A stretch of 64,000 nucleotides of DNA from a virus. Positions 45,273 through 54,004 of the stretch are shown here, piece by piece. Under the pieces are notes generated by a model. The model ran no database searches and was not told the origin of the DNA. It saw only the letters and a list, made by a program, of their open reading frames with translations. A program made the position numbers and the translations under genes. The DNA lies in the IMG/VR virus record IMGVR_UViG_3300025849_000010, positions 95,619-159,618 of that record, one strand, 5' to 3'. Each line of letters begins with the position of its first letter. Within the stretch, counting starts at the first letter, position 1.

Positions 45273-45709
45273 TGCCTAGATTTGCCCAAGGAAAGTTCGA
45301 GCTCAAAAATCCTGAAAAATACGCAGGTAACAGAACTCCAACTTATCGCAGTAGTTGGGAATGGGCAATGATGAAGTTTTGTGATGAAAACACTAACGTA
45401 TCGCAATGGGCAAGTGAAGCAATAAAAATACCCTATCGCAATCCTCTAACAGGCAAGTATACAGTATATGTGCCTGATTTTTTTATTGTGTATACAGATA
45501 AGACTGGCAAGAATAGAGTTGAACTAATTGAAGTTAAACCTGAAAACCAAGCTGACAGAAGTAAGCTAGGAAAATCAAAAGCAAATCAAGCACACTACAT
45601 TGTTAATATGGCAAAGTGGGAAGCTGCTAGAGCTTGGTGCAAACAAAAAAGCATTTACTTTCGTGTAATAACAGAGAATGATATTTTCCATAACGGCAAA
45701 AGAAGATAA
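45272..45709 (+). CDS. gp4: Head completion protein, gp4-like (TnsA-like nuclease fold)
   Basis: 145 residues. TYRSSWEWAMMKFCDEN (24-40), WASEAIKIPYRNPLTGK, VYVPDFFIVY and ELIEVKPENQ fit head completion protein gp4 of T4-like phages, whose fold is like TnsA/VSR nucleases (E in the S-x-W-E helix, D in PDF, E-x-K in the third strand). It finishes the head before tail joining. Length agrees with T4 gp4 (150). Confidence 0.82.
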   Translation: MPRFAQGKFELKNPEKYAGNRTPTYRSSWEWAMMKFCDENTNVSQWASEAIKIPYRNPLTGKYTVYVPDFFIVYTDKTGKNRVELIEVKPENQADRSKLGKSKANQAHYIVNMAKWEAARAWCKQKSIYFRVITENDIFHNGKRR

Positions 45710-45713
45710 ATAA
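45706..45713 (+). promoter_or_regulatory. T4-type late promoter box for gp16
   Basis: ATAAATAA overlapping the end of the gp4-like gene, 25 bp before the gp16 ATG, with AAAAGG as a ribosome site. Confidence 0.5.
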
Positions 45714-45738
45714 TAGTAGCATATAATGGTAAAAGGTC

Positions 45739-46221
45739 ATGACAAAAAAATTAGAAGAATTATTAAATTTACCTGAGAATAAAGATATTACTACCGAAGT
45801 TCCTTCAACTCCAGTAGTTAAATCTGACGTCGAAGAAACATTTGATGCAATGGCAGAGTTTGATAAAATTGCTGCTGCATTGCCTAAGGTATCAGGCCTT
45901 GGAACTAAAGCAGATACAGAATTAGATACGATTGCCGATAAAGCAATGCAAACATACGAAGACTTAATGAACTTAGGTATGAATGTTGAAAGCAGATACA
46001 GTGGCAGAATATTTGAAGTGGCAGGCGGCTTGCTTAAAACTAGCTTAGATGCTAAGACTGCTAAGTTAGATAAAAAACTTAAAATGATAGAACTACAGCT
46101 TAAAAAACAAAAAATGGATCAGGATAACAATTCCGATGATGATGATACATTTGTTGGTGAAGGTAAAGTAATTACAGATCGAAATAGTTTACTTGATAAA
46201 CTACGCAACATTGATAAATAG
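45739..46221 (+). CDS. gp16: Terminase small subunit gp16
   Basis: 160 residues. The central segment DLMNLGMNVESRYSGRIFEV and LLKTSLDAKTAKLDKKLKMI is the conserved helical core of gp16, and the lysine-rich helix after it (IELQLKKQKMDQ) matches T4. gp16 binds DNA and regulates gp17 during packaging. The gene lies two genes ahead of gp17; in T4 it is adjacent. Confidence 0.88.
   Translation: MTKKLEELLNLPENKDITTEVPSTPVVKSDVEETFDAMAEFDKIAAALPKVSGLGTKADTELDTIADKAMQTYEDLMNLGMNVESRYSGRIFEVAGGLLKTSLDAKTAKLDKKLKMIELQLKKQKMDQDNNSDDDDTFVGEGKVITDRNSLLDKLRNIDK
46214..46221 (+). promoter_or_regulatory. T4-type late promoter box before 46246
   Basis: ATAAATAG overlaps the last codons and stop of gp16, 24 bp before the next ATG. 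Confidence 0.45.
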
Positions 46222-46245
46222 TATTATAGTTTGGGAACGAATACA

Positions 46246-46764
46246 ATGAAAAAATTTACAGATTTTCTTACAGAGTCAAAAAAGACTTATGAATTTAGAA
46301 TTAGAGTAGCAGGAGATCTTCCAGAAGCATGTGAAGATCGTTTAGAAACTGCATTAAAGAAATTTAATGTACTAAACATGTCCAGTGGCAAAACAACACC
46401 TATTGTTGAGCGTCCATTAGACTTTCCGCAATTAAAAAACTGTGAAGTACACAGTTGGAACGTTGAATTAGAATACCCGACTACATCACATCAACTTCAA
46501 GAATATCTTAGAGACACTTGTAAAATTCCTTACTCTCACCTTATTGTACGTAACCCAAACGAGCCACAAGAAGATTATCAGGAAACTAAAGAAGATAAAG
46601 AGTACGAATCAGTACTTAATACTGACTATGCAGTTGAAACAGAAAATCAAAAAATGGCACCTAATAACCAAGTAATGGATCTACTTAAAGAACTTGAAGT
46701 AGCACGTAAAGAAAACAAGCACGATCCGATTGACAGTGTGCAAAAAGCACCGGAGGCAGAATAA
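46246..46764 (+). CDS. Conserved-type hypothetical protein between terminase genes
   Basis: 172 residues from the ATG at 46246, giving MKKFTDFLTES; a TTG at 46231 in frame is less likely. The K-F-x-x-F-L-x-E-S start is common in head-region proteins of marine T4-like phages. Residues 15-110 look like a ferredoxin-like beta-alpha fold, and the C-terminus is acidic and helical. Function unknown. Stop overlaps the next ATG by one base. Confidence 0.65.
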   Translation: MKKFTDFLTESKKTYEFRIRVAGDLPEACEDRLETALKKFNVLNMSSGKTTPIVERPLDFPQLKNCEVHSWNVELEYPTTSHQLQEYLRDTCKIPYSHLIVRNPNEPQEDYQETKEDKEYESVLNTDYAVETENQKMAPNNQVMDLLKELEVARKENKHDPIDSVQKAPEAE

Positions 46765-47417
46765 TGACTACTATTAAAGACATGATTCAACATATGGATC
46801 GAATTGAAGGAAATACAAAAAGTACTTCCATTATCACAGAAGCAAGTTTAAGCATTAATGCTAATGCAGAAACAGCAGCAGAAATTGGCGAACTAATGCG
46901 TGTAATGCAATTAGGCGGCATAGTGCATAATGATGGTACTACTAGTGAGCTTCCACACATGGAGCCAGACGGCGATGAAATGCCTACTCCATGCGGCGGT
47001 GAGCCAGAAGTACTAGCACTACCTGCACCAGAGCACGATGATCGTGAAATGATGAAACGCAGAATGATGTCACTTGACAGTATTGAGTCAGGCGATGTTG
47101 AAGAAGACTATGCTAATGAGCCTGAAGAAGAATATCACAGTACAGACGACTTACTAGCATCGGGTGATGATCTGCATAAAACTAAGAAGTCCTATGCACC
47201 TACAAATGGCGCAGATAATCCAATGGCAGAAGAAATTAAATCTATTGCAGAGCAGCTAATGGCAGCACTTGCTGAAAAGAAAGGCGACAAGCCAGACTTT
47301 GCAGACATTGATGGCGACGGCGACAAAGAAGAGCCAATGGCTAAAGCAGCTAAAGATAAAGAAGAAGGTAGCAAGCCTGAAAAAGGTAAAGTACCTCCAC
47401 AGTTCCAAAAGAAATAA
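46764..47417 (+). CDS. Acidic hypothetical protein with EF-hand-like loop
   Basis: 217 residues, very acidic, with Met-rich and Glu-rich middle sequence. Near the C-terminus PDFADIDGDGDKEEPM has the D-x-D-G-D-x-D-x-E pattern of a calcium-binding loop, followed by a Lys/Glu tail. Similar 'PDF.D.D.DG.K.EPM' ends occur in head/core proteins of marine phages. A scaffold-like or core role is possible but unproven. A terminator follows. Confidence 0.6.
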   Translation: MTTIKDMIQHMDRIEGNTKSTSIITEASLSINANAETAAEIGELMRVMQLGGIVHNDGTTSELPHMEPDGDEMPTPCGGEPEVLALPAPEHDDREMMKRRMMSLDSIESGDVEEDYANEPEEEYHSTDDLLASGDDLHKTKKSYAPTNGADNPMAEEIKSIAEQLMAALAEKKGDKPDFADIDGDGDKEEPMAKAAKDKEEGSKPEKGKVPPQFQKK

Positions 47418-47445
47418 GAACGTTCTACCGATAGAGCGAACGGCC

Positions 47446-47473
47446 AAATAGCACCTTCGGGTGCTATTTTTTT
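47446..47473 (+). terminator. Rho-independent terminator with UUCG tetraloop
   Basis: Ten-pair stem AAATAGCACC/GGTGCTATTT closed by TTCG and running into seven T. Lies between the acidic protein and gp17. Confidence 0.92.
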
Positions 47474-47475
47474 GA

Positions 47476-47483
47476 GTAAATAA
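47476..47483 (+). promoter_or_regulatory. Late-type box before gp17
   Basis: GTAAATAA directly after the terminator T-tract and 4 bp before the gp17 ATG. One mismatch to the ATAAATA core, so moderate support. Confidence 0.4.
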
Positions 47484-47487
47484 CATT

Positions 47488-49071
47488 ATGGCAGCATCAT
47501 TAGACGGCGTCTTAATTAAGAAGGCGAATAGAAAAGAAACATATACAGAAGAACAAGTTGCAGACTTACTTGCCTGTATGGACCCCGACACGGGCTATCT
47601 ATACTTTGCACGTAAGTTTGCATTTATTCAGCATCCTACAAAGGGCAAACTATTATTTGATCCGTATGAATATCAGTTACGATTAATGCACAGCTATCAC
47701 AGCTATCGCTTTAATATTAACATGATGCCTAGGCAAACAGGAAAAACAACGTGTGCAGCAATTTACCTAGCTTGGTACGCAATGTTTACTCCGGATCAAA
47801 CGTGCCTTATTGCTGCACACAAATACACAGGTGCGCAAGAAATTATGTCACGCATACGTTATGTATACGAAACTTGTCCAGACCATATTAGAGCAGGTGT
47901 TACATCGTATAACAAGGGCAGCATTGAATTTGAAAACGGATCACGTATTGTGTCGCAAACAACAACAGGCAACACAGGACGTGGTATGTCAATCTCGCTA
48001 CTATACTGTGACGAGTTTGCATTTGTGCAACCAAACATTGCTGAAGAGTTCTGGACTTCAATATCTCCTACACTAGCAACTGGTGGTAGAGCTATTATTA
48101 CAAGCACACCGAACTCAGATGAAGATACCTTTGCAACTATTTGGAAACAAGCAGAGAACAAATTTGATGAACATGGTAATGAACAAGAGCTAGGCACTAA
48201 CGGATTTCATAGCTTTATTGCACACTGGAACGAACACCCAGATCGTGATGAAAAATGGAAGCAAGATGAAATTGGTCGTATCGGCGAAGAGAAGTTCCGT
48301 CGTGAATACGGTTGCGAATTCCTAGTATTTGATGAAACACTTATTAACAGTCTTACACTTGCTGGATTAGAAGGCGCAGCTCCTATACTTAATATGGGGC
48401 AAACACGTTGGTATAAAAAGCCTACAAGTCAATACACATATGCAGTAGCACTTGATCCTAGTATGGGTACAGGTGGAGACAACGCAGCTATACAAGTGTT
48501 TGAATTGCCTACTTATATACAAGTAGCAGAGTGGCAACACAACCAAACTGCAATACCAGGGCAAATACGTGTACTTGCAGATATTTGTAAGTACATTGCA
48601 CAAGAAACTGGTAATGCTAATAACATATATTGGAGTGTTGAAAACAACGGTATCGGAGAAGCATGTTTGATTGTCATCAACGACTTCGGCGAAGAAAATA
48701 TTCCAGGGCTGTTTGTAAGTGAGCCAATGCGCAAAGGACATGTAAGAAAGTTCCGCAAAGGATTTAACACTACACACGGCACTAAGATTACAGCGTGTAG
48801 CAGATTAAAAACAATGGTAGAAGGGGGCAAGATGACAATCAAGTCTAAACCTCTACTGTCAGAACTAAAAGGATACATTGCCACAGGCAGTAGTTTCCAA
48901 GCAAAGTCAGGAATGACAGACGACTTGATAAGTGCTACACTATTAGCACTAAGAATGATGGCAGTATTAAAAGACTGGGATCCTAGAATATATAATACTT
49001 TCACACAAGCAGAGCAAGACGATGATTACGAAGCACCAATGCCGATCTTCATCAGTAGCAGTTTTGGATAA
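47488..49071 (+). CDS. gp17: Terminase large subunit gp17
   Basis: 527 residues. N-terminal ATPase: PRQTGKTT (Walker A, about 81-88), LLYCDEFAF (Walker B with catalytic Glu, about 171-179) and ITSTPNS (coupling motif). C-terminal RNase-H-like nuclease: ALDPSMGTGGDNAAI from about 321, and a late TDDLISATLLAL with the metal Asp. It drives DNA packaging into the prohead and cuts the concatemer. T4 gp17 has 610 residues, so this is a compact form. The C-terminus contains a false ATG at 49022 in another frame. Confidence 0.95.
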   Translation: MAASLDGVLIKKANRKETYTEEQVADLLACMDPDTGYLYFARKFAFIQHPTKGKLLFDPYEYQLRLMHSYHSYRFNINMMPRQTGKTTCAAIYLAWYAMFTPDQTCLIAAHKYTGAQEIMSRIRYVYETCPDHIRAGVTSYNKGSIEFENGSRIVSQTTTGNTGRGMSISLLYCDEFAFVQPNIAEEFWTSISPTLATGGRAIITSTPNSDEDTFATIWKQAENKFDEHGNEQELGTNGFHSFIAHWNEHPDRDEKWKQDEIGRIGEEKFRREYGCEFLVFDETLINSLTLAGLEGAAPILNMGQTRWYKKPTSQYTYAVALDPSMGTGGDNAAIQVFELPTYIQVAEWQHNQTAIPGQIRVLADICKYIAQETGNANNIYWSVENNGIGEACLIVINDFGEENIPGLFVSEPMRKGHVRKFRKGFNTTHGTKITACSRLKTMVEGGKMTIKSKPLLSELKGYIATGSSFQAKSGMTDDLISATLLALRMMAVLKDWDPRIYNTFTQAEQDDDYEAPMPIFISSSFG

Positions 49072-49075
49072 ATAC
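49068..49075 (+). promoter_or_regulatory. T4-type late promoter box before the LysM gene
   Basis: ATAAATAC spanning the gp17 stop, 6 bp before the ATG at 49082. The short distance implies a near-leaderless transcript. Confidence 0.55.
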
Positions 49076-49081
49076 TTTACT

Positions 49082-50950
49082 ATGATAAACTTAAACTTAA
49101 TAGCAGAAGACCTATTTAATAAAATACGTAGCCGTTACCAAAGTGTAACTATGGGCGACGAAAATGGAAAAGTGACTAGTGATCCTCAGTTGGCACGTTT
49201 TATTGATTTTGAATATAAATCACAAACAGAAGCCCTAGGACAAGTTAGCATAAGTTTAACTGAAACTGGACTTGTAGTTTATTATAGCACAGAATTTGTA
49301 AGTGAAGAATCCGATGAAGTAAAACGAGATTGGTACAGCTTCCTTAAAGAACTTAGAACATTTAGTAAGAAACGTAGACTTAATTTTGAACCGAGAGATA
49401 TCACAAAGTCTAATTTAGATAAAAGAGATTATCAGTTTCTAGCACAAAACTCCGGAGAGACCCAAATGAGTGAATCAAAATTATACGGCTCTGCCCGTAA
49501 AAGCTATCAAGATTTAGGTGGCGCAAAGTTAATGGTTACACATAGTAAACCTATTAATACAGAAATCGCAGGCGGACGTTCAATGCATATTGAAAGCATC
49601 TTTATTGAAAGTTCAGAAGGCGAACGCTTTAAATATCCTGTTAAGCATTTGAATGGTGCAAGAGCATTAGGTCGTCATATTGCAAATGGCGGTAAGCCAC
49701 ATGATTCATTTGGTACACATGTAATTGAAATGAGCCAAGAGCTAGGCAAGCTACGTAAGTTTAAAACTTATATGGGACGTTCGGGTGTTATGGCAGAAGC
49801 AATGGGTCCTGTTTCTGATCGTGTTAACGAGCGTATAGAAAAAATTAAAAAAGAAGTAATGCAATTGCAGCGCGAATCATATTACAAAGATGTAGTAGAG
49901 AATTTTGAAACTCGCGAACTATCAGAAGTTCCAGAAGAAGTAAAAGCAAGCTGGGTTGAAGCACTTACTATCAAATCATTCCAAGAAGAATTACAAGATG
50001 TATTTCCTTATATCTACAATCTTGTTAGTGAAACACAAGATATTAATCCAGAAGATTTTCAAACTGAAGGCGAACAGCCGGCAGAGTCATACGTAGTACG
50101 TAGAGGCGATACTATCTTTTCAATTGCAAAGAGATTCGCTGATTCTAACTACGACGGTGATGTCAAAGCTGGTGTTGAAGACATTATGGAATTAAATGGT
50201 ATTAGTGATCCAACATCACTACAGCCTGGCCAAAAATTAGAAATTGGTTACTTTATGGGCAGTATGAAAAGTGGCGGAACACGAGGACTACCGCCAGGCG
50301 GATTTAAAGCATATGAAGCAGAACTAGAATCATCAATTGGTGCAGTAACAAAGAAGTACGATGTTATTGAAAGTAATTCGGTGTTTAGTAGTGACGAAGG
50401 CGAGCAAGCTCAAGCAATTAAAAAATTACAATCACTAGTAGGAGATCATTTTCCAGCAGGCATAGATGGCATGAATGCAATCGAAAGTCTAAGCGGACTT
50501 ATTGACGATCCGATGCTAACTGATATGTTTAAAAAAGTTGGAGCGAAAGATTCAGATATGTGTGTACGTCCATTAGTACACAAATATATCAAAGCTAAAA
50601 ACCCACAGTTGCTAGCCAAGTTAGATTTTGGCGACATGACAAGTTCTTCAGAACCAAAAGAAACTGAAGTTACTGTAGGCAAAGACGGATCAATGTCACT
50701 AGACAAAGAAGAAGCAAAAGAGCAAAAGACTCCATTAGGTGAGTTCATCCTAAGCTACTTTGATCGCGAAACAGGTGAGTTTCCAAAAGGTGAAACAGCA
50801 GTACTAACTAGCGTTGAAAAGGACTACGGTGACAAGTATGTAGGCCCTGCAAAACAGTTTATTGAGCGTGTACGTCAAACATGCGAAGAATATGTTGCAG
50901 ACGACAGTACTGAAGAGTTTGATAGAATTAGAGCACTAGCCGGTTTGTAA
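49082..50950 (+). CDS. LysM-domain protein, probably virion or head-associated
   Basis: 622 residues from the ATG at 49082, just after the gp17 stop; a longer frame from 49022 would overlap gp17 and lose the promoter spacing. Residues about 334-385 are a LysM domain (SYVVRRGDTIFSIAKRF, then IMELNGI, then LQPGQKLEIG). The rest has no recognised domain. Residues 1-130 are mixed alpha/beta, 230-300 helical. LysM binds peptidoglycan-type glycans, so a role at the cell wall during entry or lysis is reasonable, but no catalytic domain is seen. Confidence 0.72.
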   Translation: MINLNLIAEDLFNKIRSRYQSVTMGDENGKVTSDPQLARFIDFEYKSQTEALGQVSISLTETGLVVYYSTEFVSEESDEVKRDWYSFLKELRTFSKKRRLNFEPRDITKSNLDKRDYQFLAQNSGETQMSESKLYGSARKSYQDLGGAKLMVTHSKPINTEIAGGRSMHIESIFIESSEGERFKYPVKHLNGARALGRHIANGGKPHDSFGTHVIEMSQELGKLRKFKTYMGRSGVMAEAMGPVSDRVNERIEKIKKEVMQLQRESYYKDVVENFETRELSEVPEEVKASWVEALTIKSFQEELQDVFPYIYNLVSETQDINPEDFQTEGEQPAESYVVRRGDTIFSIAKRFADSNYDGDVKAGVEDIMELNGISDPTSLQPGQKLEIGYFMGSMKSGGTRGLPPGGFKAYEAELESSIGAVTKKYDVIESNSVFSSDEGEQAQAIKKLQSLVGDHFPAGIDGMNAIESLSGLIDDPMLTDMFKKVGAKDSDMCVRPLVHKYIKAKNPQLLAKLDFGDMTSSSEPKETEVTVGKDGSMSLDKEEAKEQKTPLGEFILSYFDRETGEFPKGETAVLTSVEKDYGDKYVGPAKQFIERVRQTCEEYVADDSTEEFDRIRALAGL

Positions 50951-50996
50951 TTGGCTAGCGTACTATAAGTTTTATTTCTTTTTCTTTAAAAAAGAC

Positions 50997-51025
50997 TTGA
51001 CAATCGTTGTAGACCAGTATATAAT
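50997..51025 (+). promoter_or_regulatory. Sigma70-type promoter for gp32: TTGACA-N17-TATAAT
   Basis: Perfect -35 (50997-51002) and -10 (51020-51025) hexamers with the ideal 17-bp spacer, 81 bp before the gp32 ATG. This differs from the late boxes of the preceding structural genes and marks the change to early/middle replication genes. Confidence 0.88.
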
Positions 51026-51031
51026 AATAAC

Positions 51032-51097
51032 TGTGCTACAAACAAATAGGCACTTAGTAGCAATGTAGCTACGCAGCACATAGGCATTTATAGGAGG
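51032..51097 (+). promoter_or_regulatory. Structured gp32 leader, possible autoregulatory operator
   Basis: TGTGCT (51032-51037) can pair with AGCACA (51075-51080), enclosing a hairpin GTAGC/GCTAC (51057-51061 with 51068-51072). TAGGCA is repeated directly at about 51047 and 51081, and the ribosome site TAGGAGG is at 51091-51097. T4 gp32 represses its own translation through a leader pseudoknot; this could be the counterpart. Pairing was made by eye. Confidence 0.4.
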
Positions 51098-51105
51098 CAT
51101 TAACT

Positions 51106-52137
51106 ATGGCATCATTAGCAGAAATCCGAGCAAAGCTCAAAGAACAAGAAGCTGGCTCAAACGGCAATCGTACATCAGGCGGTGGCGATAACGCAATTTA
51201 CCCATTTTGGAATATCAAAGAAGGCGAGAGTGCAATTCTACGTTTCCTTCCAGATGGTAACACATCCAATGACTTTTTCTGGGCAGAACGATTGATGATT
51301 AAACTACCTTTCGCAGGTGTTAAAGGTCAAACTGATTCACGTCCAGTACAAGTACAAGTTCCTTGTATGGAGATGTACGGAGAGTCATGTCCAATTCTTG
51401 CAGAAGTACGCGGTTGGTTCAAAGACCCTTCACTAGAAGATATGGGTCGTAAGTACTGGAAAAAGCGTTCGTATATCATGCAAGGGTTTGTAACTGACAA
51501 CCCGTTGTCAGAAGATACAACACCAGAAAACCCAATTCGTAGATTTATTATTGGTCCACAAATCTTCCAGATTATTAAGCAGTCTTTGCTTGACCCAGAT
51601 ATGGAAGAATTGCCAACAGATTATACTGCTGGTGTAGACTTCCGTCTTAACAAAACATCTAAAGGCGGATATGCAGACTATGGTACATCGAACTGGGCAC
51701 GTCGTGAACGTCCACTTAGTGATGCAGAAATGAATGCAATCAATACACACGGATTGTTTAATATGTCAGACTTCCTTCCTAAGAAGCCTACTGAAGTTGA
51801 AGTTAAAGTGTTGCACGAGATGTTTGAAGCATCAGTAGATGGTGAAGCATACGATCCAGATCGTTGGTCACAGTACTTCCGACCAGCAGGTATGCAAGCA
51901 CGTACAGGTGACCCGACTAAGGCAGCAAGCCCACAGGCAACTGCTACAAGTCAAAGTGCTCCTGCTCCACAAGCAGCACCAGTAGCAGCAACACCTGCTC
52001 CACAAGCAGCACCAGCAGCACCGGCAGTTGAAGAGTCAGTACCATTTGATACTACTCCGCAAGAAGCAGCACCAGCAGCAGGTGGCGGCGGCGCAAGTGA
52101 CATTCTTGCAATGATTCGCGCACGTCAGCAAGGTTAA
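51106..52137 (+). CDS. gp32: Single-stranded DNA-binding protein gp32
   Basis: 343 residues. The N-terminus (LAEIRAKLKEQE) is the cooperativity domain. The core has YPFWNIKEGESAILRFLPDG, then CMEMYGESCPIL, YIMQGFV and an OB-fold with basic-aromatic strands such as NWARRERPL. A low-complexity Ala/Pro/Gln linker (about 275-310) leads to an acidic tail and a helical tip. The zinc-binding site of T4 is not conserved in an obvious way; C-x-EMYGES-C is a remnant. It coats ssDNA in replication and recombination with UvsX/UvsY, encoded just downstream. Confidence 0.93.
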   Translation: MASLAEIRAKLKEQEAGSNGNRTSGGGDNAIYPFWNIKEGESAILRFLPDGNTSNDFFWAERLMIKLPFAGVKGQTDSRPVQVQVPCMEMYGESCPILAEVRGWFKDPSLEDMGRKYWKKRSYIMQGFVTDNPLSEDTTPENPIRRFIIGPQIFQIIKQSLLDPDMEELPTDYTAGVDFRLNKTSKGGYADYGTSNWARRERPLSDAEMNAINTHGLFNMSDFLPKKPTEVEVKVLHEMFEASVDGEAYDPDRWSQYFRPAGMQARTGDPTKAASPQATATSQSAPAPQAAPVAATPAPQAAPAAPAVEESVPFDTTPQEAAPAAGGGGASDILAMIRARQQG

Positions 52138-52148
52138 TACAGCAAGCT

Positions 52149-52182
52149 AAAAGGGTTGCATCTTTAAAAAGCAACCCTTTTT
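52149..52182 (+). terminator. Rho-independent terminator after gp32
   Basis: Stem AAAAGGGTTGC/GCAACCCTTTT with an 11-nt loop, followed by T residues. Separates gp32 from uvsX. Confidence 0.85.
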
Positions 52183-52217
52183 AGTTGCTCTACTTTTCAG
52201 CTTATTAGGAGAAACAA

Positions 52218-53303
52218 ATGGCTAAATCATTCGATGTTAGTAAGTTCCGTAAGGACTTGACTAAAAGTATCTCAGGCATGAGTGCTGGATTTAACGATCC
52301 TACTGATTGGATTTCAACAGGATCATATGCGCTAAACTATCTTATCTCAGGAGACTTTCACAAGGGTGTTCCGCTGGGTAAGGTAACTGTGTTTGCAGGT
52401 GAATCAGGAGCAGGTAAGAGTTATTTCTGTTCAGGTAACATTGTAAAACACGCACAGGATCAAGGAATCTTTGTAGTACTAATTGACTCGGAGAACGCAC
52501 TTGATGAGAGCTGGCTACAGGCTCTAGAAGTTGACACAAGTGAAGAAAAACTTCTTAAACTTAATATGTCAATGATTGACGATGTAGCAAAAACTATCTC
52601 AACTTTTATTACAGACTACAAATCAATGGCGGAAGAAGACCGTCCTAAAGTGTTGTTTGTAATTGACTCATTGGGTATGTTGCTAACACCTACTGATGTT
52701 GATCAGTTTAACAAGGGTGATATGAAAGGTGATATGGGTCGTAAGCCTAAGGCGTTGACTTCACTTGTTCGTAACACAGTTAATATGATTGGCTCATTGA
52801 ATGTTGGACTAGTATGTACTAACCACACATACGCATCGCAAGATATGTTTGACCCAGATGACAAAATCAGTGGTGGCTCGGGCTTTATCTATGCATCAAG
52901 TATTGTTGTTGCAATGAAGAAGATGAAGTTGAAAGAAGACGAAGACGGCAACAAGATCTCAGAAGTTATGGGTATCCGTGCTGGTTGTAAAGTAATGAAG
53001 ACTCGCTATGCAAAACCGTTTGAAGGTGTGCAGGTTAAGATTCCTTACGAGACTGGTATGAATCCTTACTCAGGTCTAGTTGAATTGTTTGAGAAGAAAG
53101 GCTTGTTGACAAAGCAAGGCAATCGACTCAAGTATGTAAACTTAGCAGGCGAAGAAGTTCTTGAATATCGCAAGGCTTGGATGCAAGAAGGTAAACTCGA
53201 TTTGATTATGTCGGAATACAACGAAAAAATTGCACCTGTGGTAAATACCGACGATGCAGAAGTAGTTGATGCAGACTTAATTGAAGAAACATACGAGGAG
53301 TAA
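52218..53303 (+). CDS. uvsX: UvsX recombinase (RecA/Rad51 family)
   Basis: 361 residues. Walker A is GESGAGKS (61-68), Walker B is VLFVIDSLG (about 149-157), and CTNHTYAS and GGSGFIYASSIVVAM follow in the positions of the RecA core. Length agrees with T4 UvsX (391). It forms filaments on ssDNA with the help of UvsY and gp32 and drives strand exchange and recombination-dependent replication. An AGGAG site precedes the ATG. Confidence 0.94.
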   Translation: MAKSFDVSKFRKDLTKSISGMSAGFNDPTDWISTGSYALNYLISGDFHKGVPLGKVTVFAGESGAGKSYFCSGNIVKHAQDQGIFVVLIDSENALDESWLQALEVDTSEEKLLKLNMSMIDDVAKTISTFITDYKSMAEEDRPKVLFVIDSLGMLLTPTDVDQFNKGDMKGDMGRKPKALTSLVRNTVNMIGSLNVGLVCTNHTYASQDMFDPDDKISGGSGFIYASSIVVAMKKMKLKEDEDGNKISEVMGIRAGCKVMKTRYAKPFEGVQVKIPYETGMNPYSGLVELFEKKGLLTKQGNRLKYVNLAGEEVLEYRKAWMQEGKLDLIMSEYNEKIAPVVNTDDAEVVDADLIEETYEE

Positions 53304-53306
53304 CCT

Positions 53307-53546
53307 ATGAACAACGAAGAGCAGATCGTAGAGATATGGAATCTGTTTAAACCATATCTTGACAAGAAACAGATTGACATTATCGCAGAAAAGTTTATTG
53401 ATCATCTTGTTGACTCTGGTACACATGACGAAGTATTAACAGCATGCTTAGGTAACAGTCAGAGTTTAGATAATGCAATTCATTATTATCTAGATATGGA
53501 AGACGAACTTAAAGATGATGCTGATATAGACGAATGGGATGATTAA
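53307..53546 (+). CDS. Small acidic hypothetical protein between uvsX and uvsY
   Basis: 79 residues starting 3 bp after the uvsX stop and ending 2 bp before the next ATG. Helical N-terminal half, then a strongly acidic end (MEDELKDDADIDEWDD). No family is recognised. The tight spacing to uvsX and uvsY suggests a recombination accessory. Confidence 0.65.
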   Translation: MNNEEQIVEIWNLFKPYLDKKQIDIIAEKFIDHLVDSGTHDEVLTACLGNSQSLDNAIHYYLDMEDELKDDADIDEWDD

Positions 53547-53548
53547 AC

Positions 53549-54004
53549 ATGGGTTGGTATTCAGAAGTATCGCGTGATATATCTAAGATTCCTGCGGCTG
53601 TACAGTTCTTTGAAGATGAGCTAATTAGTGCTCGTGTTGAAGTAAAGCTAAAGGGCAATGTGGAACGTGCTGCTGCTGAAATGCCGGGCATTGTTGAACA
53701 TCGTTTCAATCAGCTTCAAGAGATTGAAGCAATCCTAAACTACTTGAACATCGAGCTACGTAGGTTGCGTAGCTCGTACTTTAAGAAATATCTCGAAAAC
53801 TATCAACGAGCTCTGTCAAGCCGTGACGTTGAAAAATACGTTGACGGTGAGGCAGACGTTGTTGACTATGAAAAGATTATCAACGAGTTTGCTCTTATGC
53901 GCAACAAATGGTTAGGTGTTCTTAAAGCACTTGATCAAAAGCAATGGCAAATTACAAACGTTGTTAAGCTAAGAGTAGCAGGTATGGAAGACGCTTCGAT
54001 ATGA
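53549..54004 (+). CDS. uvsY: Recombination mediator UvsY
   Basis: 151 residues, all helical. The segment LRRLRSSYFKKYLENYQRAL, the VEKYV and the C-terminal LGVLKALDQKQWQITNVVKL match UvsY in pattern, size (T4: 137) and gene order (after uvsX). UvsY loads UvsX on gp32-coated DNA. It overlaps the next gene by 4 nt (ATGA). Confidence 0.82.
   Translation: MGWYSEVSRDISKIPAAVQFFEDELISARVEVKLKGNVERAAAEMPGIVEHRFNQLQEIEAILNYLNIELRRLRSSYFKKYLENYQRALSSRDVEKYVDGEADVVDYEKIINEFALMRNKWLGVLKALDQKQWQITNVVKLRVAGMEDASI

Noticed and set aside
45272-45709. Homing endonuclease or Holliday junction resolvase for the gp4-like protein
   Set aside because: The S-x-W-E, PDF and E-V-K pattern is also that of gp4-type head completion proteins, and size and place among virion genes support gp4.
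49022-49081. Longer start for the LysM gene inside gp17
   Set aside because: The extra 20 residues overlap the end of gp17 in another frame, and the late box at 49068-49075 would be inside the gene. The ATG at 49082 is better placed.
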